Source of the DNA: Gemmatimonadota bacterium
Lineage (GTDB): Bacteria; Gemmatimonadota; Gemmatimonadetes; Gemmatimonadales; Gemmatimonadaceae
Reading direction: 5' to 3'
DNA length: 18,716 nt
NCBI GenBank assembly: GCA_028287225.1
Contig: JAQBPZ010000232.1
Location: 1-18,716 of the forward strand
The notes beneath the pieces are model-generated. The model was not told the origin of the DNA. It made no database searches and worked only from the letters and a program-made list of their open reading frames with translations. The translations under genes were made by a program, and so were the position numbers. Below are positions 7,213 to 16,144 of the stretch, piece by piece (the stretch's first letter is position 1; the number at the start of each line of letters is the position of its first letter).

Positions 7213-8310
7213 TCAGCTCAGGGGCGCATAGACCGTCATCTCGTCGTCGCCGAACCAGTCGGCGCGGACCACCCGCCAGCGCGGCGCGCTGCCCGCGGTG
7301 GCCGCCGGCAGCGCGCCGAATGCCGGCAGCGCGCCGGCACCGAGCAGCAGGGGCGCACGAAAGATAACCAGTCGGTCCACCAGCGCCTCCCGGAGCAGCG
7401 AACCGGCCAGCCCCGCCCCGCCCTCCACGAGCAGCGAGCCCACTCCGCGCCCCTTGAGCGCCCGCAGCGCCTGCGGAAGGGTCGCCGCGTGCAGCAGCTC
7501 CACGCCGGCATGCTCCAGCGCGGCGGCGTGCGCCGGATCCGGCGCCCAGCACACGACGAGCACGGGAACCTCGCGCGCGCTCTGCACCAGTCGCGAGGTG
7601 AGGGGCAGCCGCGCCGACGTGTCGAAGACCACGCGGGCCGGCGCCACGCGCGGTGGGGTGCCCTCGCGTACCGTGAGCGACGGATCGTCCGCGAGCGCGG
7701 TCCCGATGCCCACGGCCACCGCGTCGGCGCCGGCGCGCATCCGGTGCACCTCGGCTCGCGCCGCCTCGCCGGTGAGCCATCCCTGCCGCCGCGTGTAGTC
7801 GGCGATGGCGCCGTCGAGCGAGAGGGCCAGCTTGAGCTGCACGAAGGGACGGTCGCTCGTCACGGCGTGCAGGAACGGCGCGTTCAGCTCGCGTGCCGCC
7901 TCTGCCTCCGTGCCGAAGTCCACCTCCACCCCCGCGGCGCGAAGCCGCGCGGCGCCTCCCTCCGCCACCGGATTGGGATCGGCGATGGCCGCGACCACGC
8001 GAGCCACGCCGGCGCCGAGGATGGCCTCGCTGCACGGCCCCGTCCGGCCGTGATGGTTGCAGGGCTCCAGGGTGACGTACATCGTGGCGCCGCGCGCGCG
8101 CGCGCCGGCCTCGCGCAGCGCTTCCACCTCTGCGTGCGCCGCGCCGAGCCGCGTATGCCAGCCTTCGCCGACGACGACGCCGTCGCGTACGACGACGGCG
8201 CCGACCATCGGGTTCGGCGCCGTCTGTCCCCACCCTCGCATCGCGAGCGCAAGCGCCCGGCGCATGTGCGCGCCGTCGTCCGGCGTCACCGTCCGGCCGC
8301 TCGCGCTCAT
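7213..8310 (-). CDS. ribD: Bifunctional diaminohydroxyphosphoribosylaminopyrimidine deaminase / 5-amino-6-(5-phosphoribosylamino)uracil reductase
   Basis: Second and third steps of riboflavin synthesis after GTP opening. It is 365 residues, the usual length. The N-terminal zinc deaminase domain has APNPMVGAVVV, His59 and Glu61 in AAHAEVEAL, and Cys84 and Cys93 in LEPCNHHGRTGPC. The C-terminal NADPH-dependent reductase domain begins about residue 155 with FVQLKLALSLDGAIAD, followed by DAVAVGIGTALADDPSLTVR and LLVEGGAGLAGSLL. It starts 4 bp after the stop of the outer-membrane protein gene upstream. No FMN riboswitch precedes it, so flavin feedback at the RNA level is not evident. Confidence 0.97.
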   Translation of the reverse strand: MSASGRTVTPDDGAHMRRALALAMRGWGQTAPNPMVGAVVVRDGVVVGEGWHTRLGAAHAEVEALREAGARARGATMYVTLEPCNHHGRTGPCSEAILGAGVARVVAAIADPNPVAEGGAARLRAAGVEVDFGTEAEAARELNAPFLHAVTSDRPFVQLKLALSLDGAIADYTRRQGWLTGEAARAEVHRMRAGADAVAVGIGTALADDPSLTVREGTPPRVAPARVVFDTSARLPLTSRLVQSAREVPVLVVCWAPDPAHAAALEHAGVELLHAATLPQALRALKGRGVGSLLVEGGAGLAGSLLREALVDRLVIFRAPLLLGAGALPAFGALPAATAGSAPRWRVVRADWFGDDEMTVYAPLS

Positions 8311-8314
8311 CGCG

Positions 8315-9304
8315 TCACAGACCGAACCGCACGCCCAGCGAGCCGTAGGTCCGCGAGCCGGCGGGCTGCGAGCCGCTGAACGAGTTGTAGGTCGTCACGT
8401 CGCCGCCGGTGGACTGACCGACTTCCGCCGTGAGCCTGGCGACGAGCAGGCTGAAGGAGACATTGGCGAAGTAGTTCGTTCGCGTGAGTGACTGTGCCTG
8501 GGCGGACAGCGTGCTGGTGGCCCGCGCGAGAGCCGGCGCGCCGACGCTCGCGCGCACCGTATCCACCCCGGACTCGAGCTTGTCCTGGCCGACGCCCGCG
8601 CCGAGGCTCAGCAGCAGCAGGTTCTTGCTGGCCGCGATGCGCCACGAGCTCGTCTTCACCTTGAGCCCGGTGACACTGAGCGTATCGCCTCCGCGGTGCG
8701 CGTTCACGTTCAGCCGCGGCATCTCCCGCTTCATGTAGCTCAGGGACACGCCGGGCACGATGAACGACTCCGAGAGCAGTCCAAGGCGTGCGCCGTAGCC
8801 GAGCTGCAGCGAACCGTCCGGCGCCGTGATGCTGACGCCGCTGAACGTCTTCTCGGGGACGTACTGCGCGCTCACGAGCAGGTCGATCGCGCCCACGTTC
8901 GTCAGGGCGAGCGGCAGGCCGCCGAACACCCCGATGGCCGCGTCCGCGCCGACCATCGGGATCGCCGACTTCGACGTTGGCAGCACGGCCTTGTAACGGC
9001 CGGTGTAGCAGGTGGGGAAGTTGGCGACGTCCGGCACCGACCCGGCCACGACATTTCCGTGCACGCCGACCGAGAAGTGCCCCAGCCCGCCGAGCGTGCT
9101 GTTCTGGCCCAGCGTCGCGCTGCCACCGGCGATCGCCTGGCCAAGCTCCGGCGCGATGAACTGGAACAGGTCGGCCGCCTGCTGCTTCGCGTTTTCCGGA
9201 GCGGTGGCGGCAGTCGGCACGCCGGCAGGGCAGCTCGACTGCGCACCCGCGGCGGCAGTGGCCACGAACGACAGAACGGCAATGGTGCAGAAGGACTTCT
9301 TCAT
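8315..9304 (-). CDS. Putative outer-membrane beta-barrel protein between purM and ribD
   Basis: Exported protein of 329 residues with no specific function I recognise. It starts MKKSFCTIAVLSFVATAAAGAQ, a clean signal peptide with probable cleavage after AGA. The mature part is rich in alternating polar and hydrophobic residues, with many Gly, Ser and Thr, and ends YGSLGVRFGL, which fits the last strand of an outer-membrane barrel although the final residue is Leu rather than Phe. Two cysteines lie in the mature part, near SSCPAG and FPTCYTG. ATG at 9310 is also in frame, but the ribosome binding site at 9311-9315 touches it directly, so I prefer 9304. It sits 9 bp after purM and 4 bp before ribD, an unexpected place for a surface protein. 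Confidence 0.8.
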   Translation of the reverse strand: MKKSFCTIAVLSFVATAAAGAQSSCPAGVPTAATAPENAKQQAADLFQFIAPELGQAIAGGSATLGQNSTLGGLGHFSVGVHGNVVAGSVPDVANFPTCYTGRYKAVLPTSKSAIPMVGADAAIGVFGGLPLALTNVGAIDLLVSAQYVPEKTFSGVSITAPDGSLQLGYGARLGLLSESFIVPGVSLSYMKREMPRLNVNAHRGGDTLSVTGLKVKTSSWRIAASKNLLLLSLGAGVGQDKLESGVDTVRASVGAPALARATSTLSAQAQSLTRTNYFANVSFSLLVARLTAEVGQSTGGDVTTYNSFSGSQPAGSRTYGSLGVRFGL

Positions 9305-9310
9305 TTGCAT

Positions 9311-9315
9311 CTCCT
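9311..9315 (-). promoter_or_regulatory. Ribosome binding site that sets the start of the outer-membrane protein gene
   Basis: AGGAG on the minus strand overlaps the purM stop (TAGGAG). It lies 6 nt before ATG at 9304 and zero nt before ATG at 9310, so the downstream ATG is favoured. Confidence 0.7.
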
Positions 9316-10357
9316 AGTTGATCTGCACCCGTCCGGCTCCGCGCACGATGCGCCCGAGCCGCCAGGCGGCGATGTGAGCCGACTTGGCGCTCGCCTCCAC
9401 GGCCTGGGCGCCCGCCTCGTCGGTGATGACGACCATCCCGACACCCATGTTGAAGGTGCGGTACATCTCGGCCCGTGCGACCTGGCCGGCCTGCTCCAGC
9501 TGTCGAAAGAGGTTGGGCACCTCCCAGCTCGCCGCGTCGATGCGCGCGTCGAGCGTGTCGGGCAGCACGCGATTCACGTTGCCGGGCAGCCCACCCCCGG
9601 TGATGTGCGCCATGCCGTGGATGCGCCCCAGCACCGGCCGCACCACCGAGAGGTAGGAGCGGTGTACCTGAAGCAGCGCGTCGGCCACGGTTCCCGGCTC
9701 GCCGGGAAAGGCGTCGTGCACCCCGAGGCCCATCCGCTCTGAGACGATGCGCCGGGCGAGGGAGTAACCGTTGGTGTGCAATCCGTTGCTCGCCAGGCCG
9801 AGGATCACGTCGCCTTCCTCCACGCGGTCGGCGCCGAGAATGGCGTCCTCCTCCACCGTCCCCACGATGAACCCCGCGAGGTCGTAGTCCGGCGGCGTGT
9901 AGATGCCCGGCATCTCGGCCGTCTCGCCACCGATCAGGGAACAGCCGTTCTCGCGGCAGCCGGCCGCGATGCCCGTGACGACCGCCTCCACCACCGCCGG
10001 CTCCAGCACGCCGGCGGCGAAGTAGTCCAGGAAGAACAGGGGAACGGCGCCCTGCACGAGGATGTCGTTGACGCAGTGGTTCACGAGGTCGTGGCCGACG
10101 GTGTCGTGCCGGTTCGCGTCGATGGCGACGCGCAGCTTGGTGCCCACGCCGTCCGCGCTCGCCACCAGCACCGGGCGGTGCGCCTCGGCCGGCATGCGGT
10201 ACATGCCGCCGAACCCGCCGAACGCACCGCGCGCGCCACTCGTGAAGGTGGATTCAACCACGCCACGGATGCGGCGCTTCACGGCATCCGACCGTTCCAG
10301 GTCGACGCCGGCGTCCGAGTACTCGAGGCCGCCCCGCTCCTGTCCACCGTCGCTCAT
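9314..10357 (-). CDS. purM: Phosphoribosylformylglycinamidine cyclo-ligase
   Basis: Fifth step of de novo purine synthesis; ATP-dependent ring closure of FGAM to AIR. It is 347 residues, typical size. Motifs are YSDAGVDLERSDAVKRRI near the N-terminus, ASADGVGTKLRVAIDA (nucleotide site), GHDLVNHCVNDILVQGAVPLFFLDY, SLIGGETAEMPGIY and LASNGLHTNGYSLAR, plus ITGGGLPGNVNRVLP and NMGVGMV later. The start at 10357 overlaps the pfkB-type kinase by ATGA and is preceded by a strong AGGAGGAG. No other pur genes are nearby in the window. Confidence 0.97.
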   Translation of the reverse strand: MSDGGQERGGLEYSDAGVDLERSDAVKRRIRGVVESTFTSGARGAFGGFGGMYRMPAEAHRPVLVASADGVGTKLRVAIDANRHDTVGHDLVNHCVNDILVQGAVPLFFLDYFAAGVLEPAVVEAVVTGIAAGCRENGCSLIGGETAEMPGIYTPPDYDLAGFIVGTVEEDAILGADRVEEGDVILGLASNGLHTNGYSLARRIVSERMGLGVHDAFPGEPGTVADALLQVHRSYLSVVRPVLGRIHGMAHITGGGLPGNVNRVLPDTLDARIDAASWEVPNLFRQLEQAGQVARAEMYRTFNMGVGMVVITDEAGAQAVEASAKSAHIAAWRLGRIVRGAGRVQIN

Positions 10358-11271
10358 GCCCGCAGCTCCTCCTCGAACGCCACCAGCTCACGGAACTCGG
10401 AGACGCGCGTGGCGATGTCGTTCGCGTTGATCTCGAGCAGGCGCTGCACGGAGAACTTCTCCACGGCGAACGAGCCCATCGCGGATCCGTAGACGATGGC
10501 GCGGCGGAGGTTCGCGTCGCTCATGTCGTTCGTCCGCGCCAGGTAGCCCATGAAGCCGCCGGCGAACGAGTCCCCCGCGCCGGTGGGATCGAACACTTCC
10601 TCCAGCGGGTAGGCCGGCGCGAAGAAGATGGAGTTCTCCTTGAAGAGAAACGCGCCGTGCTCGCCCTTCTTGATGATCACCATGCGCGGGCCGCGTGCCA
10701 TGATCCAGCGCGCCGCCTTCACGAGGTTGAAGCAGTCCGTCAGCTGCCTGGCCTCGCCGTCGTTCAGCGTGATCAGGTCCACGTGCTTGATGAGCTCCAG
10801 GATGTCGGGCCGGCGGCTCTCGATCCAGAAGTTCATCGTGTCGCACGCCACCAGCTTCGGCCGCTTCACCTGGCTGAGCACGTCGAGCTGCAGGCGTGGA
10901 TCGATGTTGGCGAGGAACACGTAGTCCGGCGTCTTGAACTGCGCGGGCACCTTGGGGCTGAAGTGCGAGAACACGCCGAGGCGCGTCTCCAGCGTCTCCG
11001 CCGAGTTGAGGTCGTGACGGTAGCGTCCGCGCCAGTGGAACGATTCCCCCTCCGCCTGCTCGAGCCCCGCCATGTCGACGCCGCGCGCCCGCAGCGGCTC
11101 GAGCTGGTCCATCGGATAGTCGTCGCCGACCACTCCGACGAGCTGCACCGGCGTGAGGTGGCTGGCCGAGGCAGAGAAGAAGGTCCCCGACCCGCCGAGC
11201 ACGTTGTCGGCCTTGCCGAAGGGAGTCTCAACGGAATCGAGCGCGACGGAACCGACGACGAGCAGGGACAT
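10354..11271 (-). CDS. PfkB-family carbohydrate/nucleoside kinase
   Basis: Ribokinase-fold kinase of 305 residues; substrate unknown. The N-terminus reads SLLVVGSVALDSVETPFG, followed by the family glycine motif LGGSGTFFSASASHL (24-39). The C-terminal signature FDPTGAGDSFAGGFMGYLA (227-245) contains the catalytic Asp234 and anion hole, and LITLNDGEARQL is the usual mid-domain block. The frame continues upstream to 11418 through the heptamer repeat, adding a repetitive VTRYSL-type tail with no homology; ATG at 11271 matches the family start, though no clear ribosome binding site precedes it. It overlaps purM by 4 bp, so a purine-related substrate such as adenosine is possible but unproven. Confidence 0.92.
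   Translation of the reverse strand: MSLLVVGSVALDSVETPFGKADNVLGGSGTFFSASASHLTPVQLVGVVGDDYPMDQLEPLRARGVDMAGLEQAEGESFHWRGRYRHDLNSAETLETRLGVFSHFSPKVPAQFKTPDYVFLANIDPRLQLDVLSQVKRPKLVACDTMNFWIESRRPDILELIKHVDLITLNDGEARQLTDCFNLVKAARWIMARGPRMVIIKKGEHGAFLFKENSIFFAPAYPLEEVFDPTGAGDSFAGGFMGYLARTNDMSDANLRRAIVYGSAMGSFAVEKFSVQRLLEINANDIATRVSEFRELVAFEEELRA
10366..10373 (-). promoter_or_regulatory. Strong ribosome binding site of purM
   Basis: AGGAGGAG on the minus strand, 8 nt before the purM ATG. It is encoded by the Glu-Glu-Glu-Leu codons at the end of the upstream kinase gene. Confidence 0.75.
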
Positions 11272-11303
11272 GGGAGAGAAGCTGTACGGGAAAGAGGGAT
11301 GGT

Positions 11304-11387
11304 CGACGAACGAGTAACGAGAACTGAAGAACGAGTAACGAGTAACGAGTAACGAACAACGAGTAACGAACAACGAGTAACGCGTAA
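11304..11387 (+). repeat. Heptanucleotide tandem repeat, left arm (consensus CGAGTAA)
   Basis: From 11332 to 11387 there are eight consecutive 7-nt units: CGAGTAA three times, CGAACAA, CGAGTAA, CGAACAA, CGAGTAA, CGCGTAA. More degenerate units (CGACGAA, CGAGTAA, CGAGAA) extend it back to 11304. The repeat is AT-richer than its surroundings. Confidence 0.92.
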
Positions 11388-11399
11388 CCTTCACGGCAG

Positions 11400-11545
11400 C
11401 GTCCCGAGCGGAAGACATCCCGCTGGCCCGCGGGGCCGGTCGGGAACTTCTCTCCGAGCGCCTGGGCTGGCTCCTCCATGGGGATAGAAGATCCCGACAC
11501 TCCGTCGCTGCGCTCCCTCCTGCGGGATGACATCCGCTCGGGACG
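11400..11545. repeat. Imperfect inverted repeat (long hairpin) between the heptamer arms
   Basis: The 24-nt arm at 11400-11423 pairs with 11522-11545 at 22 of 24 positions. Inside, the 12-nt arm 11440-11451 (TCGGGAACTTCT) pairs with 11486-11497 (AGAAGATCCCGA) at 11 of 12. A further small hairpin GGCCC-GCG-GGGCC lies at 11425-11437. Together these could fold as a branched hairpin in RNA or a cruciform in DNA. The right half contains CGTCGCTGCGCTCCC...GGGATGACA-like sequence reminiscent of dispersed intergenic hairpins known from several phyla. Confidence 0.88.
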
Positions 11546-11554
11546 CCCCTCGAC

Positions 11555-11589
11555 TTACTCGTTACTCGTTCCTCGTTCCTTGTTCCTTG
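11555..11589 (-). repeat. Heptanucleotide tandem repeat, right arm (inverted)
   Basis: Five consecutive 7-nt units on the plus strand: TTACTCG twice, TTCCTCG, TTCCTTG twice. Read on the minus strand they match the CGAGTAA family of the left arm with drift toward CAAGGAA. The array ends 1 bp from the argS stop codon. Confidence 0.88.
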
Positions 11590-11590
11590 T

Positions 11591-13246
11591 TCACATCCGT
11601 TCCGGCGCGCTGATGCCCAGCATCGTGAGGCCGTTGCGGATCACCTGCTGCGCGGCGCGGGCCAGCACGAGGCGCGCGTTCATCAGGGGCTCGGGCTCGT
11701 TGAGCACGTGCGCCTTGTGGTACCAGAGGTGGATGCGACCGGCGGTGTCGTGCAGGTACGTCGCCACACGATGCGGCTCGAGTGCCTCCGCCGCGCCCGC
11801 GACGATCGCCGGAAAGTCGAGCAGCGCCTTCATCAGCTCCGTCTCTTCCACGAGGGCGAGCTGGCCGAAGTCCACCTGCGTCGCGTCGATCGCCGACGGA
11901 TCGATGCCGCCAACGCGGAAGATGTTGGCGAGCCGCGCATGCGCCATCTGGATGTAGTACACGGGGTTCTCCTCGCTCTGCGAGCGCGCGAGGTCCACGT
12001 CGAACGAAAGCTGCGAGTCGCCCTTCCGCATCAGGAAGAAGTAGCGTACCGCGTCGCGGCCGACCTCGTCGATCAGGTCGCGCACGGTCACGTAGCTGCC
12101 GGCGCGCTTGGAGATCTTCACCTCCTCGCCGCCACGCATCACCGTCACCATCTGGTGCAGCACGTACTCCGGATAGCCCTGTGGAATGCCGACGCCGAGC
12201 GCCTGGAGCCCCGCCCGCACGCGCGTGACGGTGCTGTGGTGGTCGGCCCCCTGCACATTGATGGCGCGGGTGTAGCCCCGCTCCCACTTCGTCACGTGGT
12301 AGGCGACATCGGGGACGAAGTAGGTGAAGGTGCCTCCCTTCTCCGCGCTCTTGCGCATCACGCGGTCCTGGTCGTCGCCGTAGTCGGTGGTGCGGAGGAA
12401 CAGCGCGCCATCCTTCTCGTACGTGTGGCCGTTGGCGCGCAGCGCCTCCACCGTGCGCTCCACGCGCCCGTCGGTGTAGAGCGACGACTCCAGGTAGTAC
12501 GTCTCGAACTTCACCCCGAACGCCTGCATGTCGAGGTCCTGTTCCTTGCGCAGCTCCTGCACCGCGAACCGGCGCAGTGCGTCGAGGTCGTTCCCCGCCG
12601 CGTCGTCCGGGTGCTCCGCCACGTACCGGCCGGCGATCTCGGCGATGTACGCGCCGTGGTAGCCGCCCTCGGGAATCTGGAGCGGCGCCCCGCCCAGCTC
12701 GCGCACCCGCGCCTGCGTGCTCAGCGCAAGGTTCTCGATCTGCACGCCGGAGTCGTTGTAGTAGAACTCCCGCGACACGCGCCAGCCGGTCCACTCGAGC
12801 AGCGACGAGATGGCGTCGCCGAGGGCCGCCTGCCGGCCGTGCCCCACATGGAGCGGGCCGGTGGGATTCGCGCTCACGAACTCGACCACCACGGGCGACC
12901 CCGCGCCCGTCGCCGCACGGCCGAAGTGCTCCCCATCCGCGAGCAGCGCCGTGATGCCGCGCGCCACGGTGCCGGCGTCGAGCCGGAAGTTGATGAACCC
13001 GGGACCCGCGATCTCGGCCGAGGAGATGCCGGCCACGTTGCGGTCCATGGTGTCGATGAGGCGCTGGGCCAGATCGCGGGGCTTCTGGCCCAGCGGCTTG
13101 GCGAGCACCATGGCGACGTTGGTCGCCCAGTCGCCGAAGGCGGGGTCGCGCGGCCGCTCCAGCAGCGGCGCGACGTCGGCCGGCGCCCCGAGGGCCCGCG
13201 ACGCTCGCACGATCTCGGCGCGCAGCGCGTCGGCGCCGGCGCTCAC
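11591..13246 (-). CDS. argS: Arginyl-tRNA synthetase
   Basis: Class I aminoacyl-tRNA synthetase that charges tRNA-Arg. It is 551 residues, within the family range. The N-terminal Add-1 domain has FGDWATNVAMVLAK and GPGFINFRL. The catalytic HIGH motif is HVGH (133-136) within VSANPTGPLHVGHGR, and the KMSKS loop is KISKR (377-381). The C-terminal DALR anticodon-binding domain begins about residue 430 and ends NGLTMLGISAPERM. The start is GTG at 13246, overlapping the fmdB-type gene stop as GTGA. The frame stays open upstream across that gene in another phase, which I reject as coding. The stop lies next to the heptamer repeat. Confidence 0.97.
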   Translation of the reverse strand: MSAGADALRAEIVRASRALGAPADVAPLLERPRDPAFGDWATNVAMVLAKPLGQKPRDLAQRLIDTMDRNVAGISSAEIAGPGFINFRLDAGTVARGITALLADGEHFGRAATGAGSPVVVEFVSANPTGPLHVGHGRQAALGDAISSLLEWTGWRVSREFYYNDSGVQIENLALSTQARVRELGGAPLQIPEGGYHGAYIAEIAGRYVAEHPDDAAGNDLDALRRFAVQELRKEQDLDMQAFGVKFETYYLESSLYTDGRVERTVEALRANGHTYEKDGALFLRTTDYGDDQDRVMRKSAEKGGTFTYFVPDVAYHVTKWERGYTRAINVQGADHHSTVTRVRAGLQALGVGIPQGYPEYVLHQMVTVMRGGEEVKISKRAGSYVTVRDLIDEVGRDAVRYFFLMRKGDSQLSFDVDLARSQSEENPVYYIQMAHARLANIFRVGGIDPSAIDATQVDFGQLALVEETELMKALLDFPAIVAGAAEALEPHRVATYLHDTAGRIHLWYHKAHVLNEPEPLMNARLVLARAAQQVIRNGLTMLGISAPERM

Positions 13247-13638
13247 TCGCTCGTGCCCTTCTTGGGTGCCGGCGTGGCCGGCTTCGGCTCGGCGGCCGGC
13301 TTGGAGGACTCTCCCGCCGGGGCGCTCGTGCCGCCGGAGCCCCCCTCGGACTTGGCGCTCTCCGACTTGCCGCCTTCCGCCTTGCTCCCCTCGGCCTTCG
13401 CGCCATCGCCGGAGGAGGGGCTGGCCGGTGCCGGCGTGCCCTTCTCGCGATGCGCGTTCTTGCCGTAATCCGTGAGGTAGAAGCCGGATCCCTTGAACGC
13501 GAACCCAGCGGCGGACAGCATCCGCTCGCTGATCTGGCCACAGGCGGGACAAGCAGCCTGAGCTTCCGCCCCGCTGATGGTCCGGTAAAACTTCTCGAAC
13601 TCGTGCCCCTGTGGGCAACGGAACTCGTAAGTTGGCAT
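13243..13638 (-). CDS. FmdB-type putative zinc-ribbon regulatory protein with low-complexity tail
   Basis: Small protein of 131 residues; the FmdB family is common but its function is poorly known. Residues 1-50 form the zinc ribbon: MPTYEFRCPQGHEFEKF, then CPACG. The first knuckle has only Cys8 followed by PQGH, where many members have CxxC, so His12 may replace the missing Cys; Cys30 and Cys33 complete the site. MLSAAGFAFKGSGFYLTDY is the usual end of the domain. Residues about 64-131 are a low-complexity Lys/Glu/Ser/Gly/Ala/Pro tail with repeats of the AEGSKAEGGKSES kind, predicted disordered. It overlaps argS by 4 bp (GTGA) and is the first gene after the terminator at 13723-13757. Confidence 0.9.
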   Translation of the reverse strand: MPTYEFRCPQGHEFEKFYRTISGAEAQAACPACGQISERMLSAAGFAFKGSGFYLTDYGKNAHREKGTPAPASPSSGDGAKAEGSKAEGGKSESAKSEGGSGGTSAPAGESSKPAAEPKPATPAPKKGTSE

Positions 13639-13674
13639 CTTTATGAGACTTAGGCGAATCCTTCCCGACCGCGA

Positions 13675-13703
13675 AAGCTAGCCGGGCGGGAGGGTCGCAA
13701 CAA
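13675..13703 (-). promoter_or_regulatory. Weak candidate promoter for the fmdB-type gene and argS
   Basis: TTGTTG (13698-13703) and TAGCTT (13675-13680) on the minus strand are 17 bp apart, but each matches the sigma-70 consensus at only half its positions. Its location between the terminator and the gene is right. Treat as a guess. Confidence 0.2.
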
Positions 13704-13722
13704 GGTCACAAAGATGATAAAG

Positions 13723-13757
13723 CGAAGCGGCGCCCCGATGGTCGGGGCGCCGCTTCG
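13723..13757 (-). terminator. Strong hairpin terminator after the small outer-membrane protein gene
   Basis: A perfect 16-bp stem (13723-13738 with 13742-13757) closes a 3-nt loop, 34 bp after the stop of the gene at 13792. On the minus strand it is followed by CTTTATCATCTTT, a moderately T-rich tail. It probably ends the transcript from the methylmalonyl-CoA mutase/outer-membrane protein unit and insulates argS. Confidence 0.85.
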
Positions 13758-13791
13758 TGCCGTCCGGAACCGCGGGGTTCCGTTCAGTGCA

Positions 13792-14379
13792 TCAGTGCGT
13801 GAAGTACGACACGCCGGCCAGGAGGCCGATCCGGGTGTCGCCGCTCGCGACCTTCTCCGAGAGGTGCGACAGGTTGGCCTCGAGGCGCCACGCCAGGCGA
13901 TCCTGCCATGGCAGCTTCACGCCGAGACCGACGCCGAGCTCCGTCATGTTGTCGGACGTGGTGACCGTGGTGGTGGAGCTGACGATGTCCTTGCTGCTGA
14001 ACCCGATGAGGTTCACGAACGGGCGGACGTACACCTGGCTCGCGGTGCGCACCGGCGAGAAGTGGTACAGGGCGCCGACGCCGACGCTGTACGTGGTGAG
14101 CGAGCCATTGTCGTTGCTGTTGCGGCTCAGGCCGAGCGACGGCTCGATGCTCCACGCCGGAGTGAACATGAAGCCGGCACGCACGCTCTGCACCGGGAAG
14201 TTGAAGCTCGTGCCGTTGTTGGTGCCACCGGTGCCGATGGTGATCCCGGCATCCAGGCCGAGCTCCACCGGGCTGGCGCCAGAGCTGGGCGAAGGAGACG
14301 ACGCGCGGCCGCGCTGCGCGCTGGCCGTCGTGGAAAGGGCGAGCACTGCAAGGGAGGCGATGGAAAGGATTCGACGCAT
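13792..14379 (-). CDS. Small outer-membrane beta-barrel protein
   Basis: Exported protein of 195 residues. The signal peptide is MRRILSIASLAVLALSTTASA with cleavage before QRG. After a Ser/Pro linker (about 25-36) the mature part shows alternating strands typical of an 8-stranded barrel: VELGLDAGITIGTGG, VRAGFMFTPAWSIEPSLGLS, YSVGVGALYHFSP, QVYVRPFVNLIGF, MTELGVGLGVKL, WRLEANLSHL and a last strand RIGLLAGVSYFTH. Proteins of this shape are usually called outer-membrane beta-barrel or OmpA-like porin domain proteins; no enzymatic motif is visible. It stands 163 bp downstream of the mutase gene and is followed by a strong terminator. Confidence 0.85.
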   Translation of the reverse strand: MRRILSIASLAVLALSTTASAQRGRASSPSPSSGASPVELGLDAGITIGTGGTNNGTSFNFPVQSVRAGFMFTPAWSIEPSLGLSRNSNDNGSLTTYSVGVGALYHFSPVRTASQVYVRPFVNLIGFSSKDIVSSTTTVTTSDNMTELGVGLGVKLPWQDRLAWRLEANLSHLSEKVASGDTRIGLLAGVSYFTH

Positions 14380-14420
14380 GTAGTGGAAAGTCCTGTGTGC
14401 GGTTCGGCGATCTCGAAGCA

Positions 14421-14440
14421 GCCGACCGGCATCGGTCGGC
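14421..14440. other. Short perfect hairpin upstream of the small outer-membrane protein gene
   Basis: GCCGACCG and CGGTCGGC form a perfect 8-bp stem with a GCAT loop. No T-run follows on the minus strand. It lies about 42 bp before the ATG at 14379, so it may be a leader hairpin, an operator or a weak end for the mutase transcript. A second small dyad, CGACGA-GCA-TCGTCG, is at 14505-14519. Confidence 0.4.
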
Positions 14441-14542
14441 CCGCATTCATGACGGCTGAGTCCGCAAGCGCGTCACGCCAGCGCCTGGTCCGCGCGACGC
14501 GTCACGACGAGCATCGTCGCAAGGTGTCGGGCCGCGCACGCG

Positions 14543-16144
<1,602 letters not shown>

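Larger units (their letters stand above)
11272..11590. other. Intergenic region occupied by a heptamer-armed inverted repeat
   Basis: This 319-bp gap between argS and the pfkB-type gene holds no convincing gene. Nearly all of it belongs to one large imperfect inverted repeat: outer arms made of a 7-bp tandem repeat (11304-11387 and, inverted, 11555-11589), a 24-bp stem (11400-11423 with 11522-11545), and an inner 12-bp stem (11440-11451 with 11486-11497). No transposase or promoter is evident. Confidence 0.8.

Noticed and set aside
11272..11418. N-terminal extension of the pfkB-type kinase (49 extra residues with VTRYSL-type repeats)
   Set aside because: It is only translation of the heptamer repeat; PfkB-family homology begins at the ATG at 11271.
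11304..11589. CRISPR array
   Set aside because: Repeat units are only 7 nt with no spacers, and no cas gene is present.
13247..13618. Upstream extension of argS across the fmdB-type gene
   Set aside because: The fmdB-type frame is the conserved one there, and GTG at 13246 gives a normal ArgS N-terminus with a GTGA overlap.
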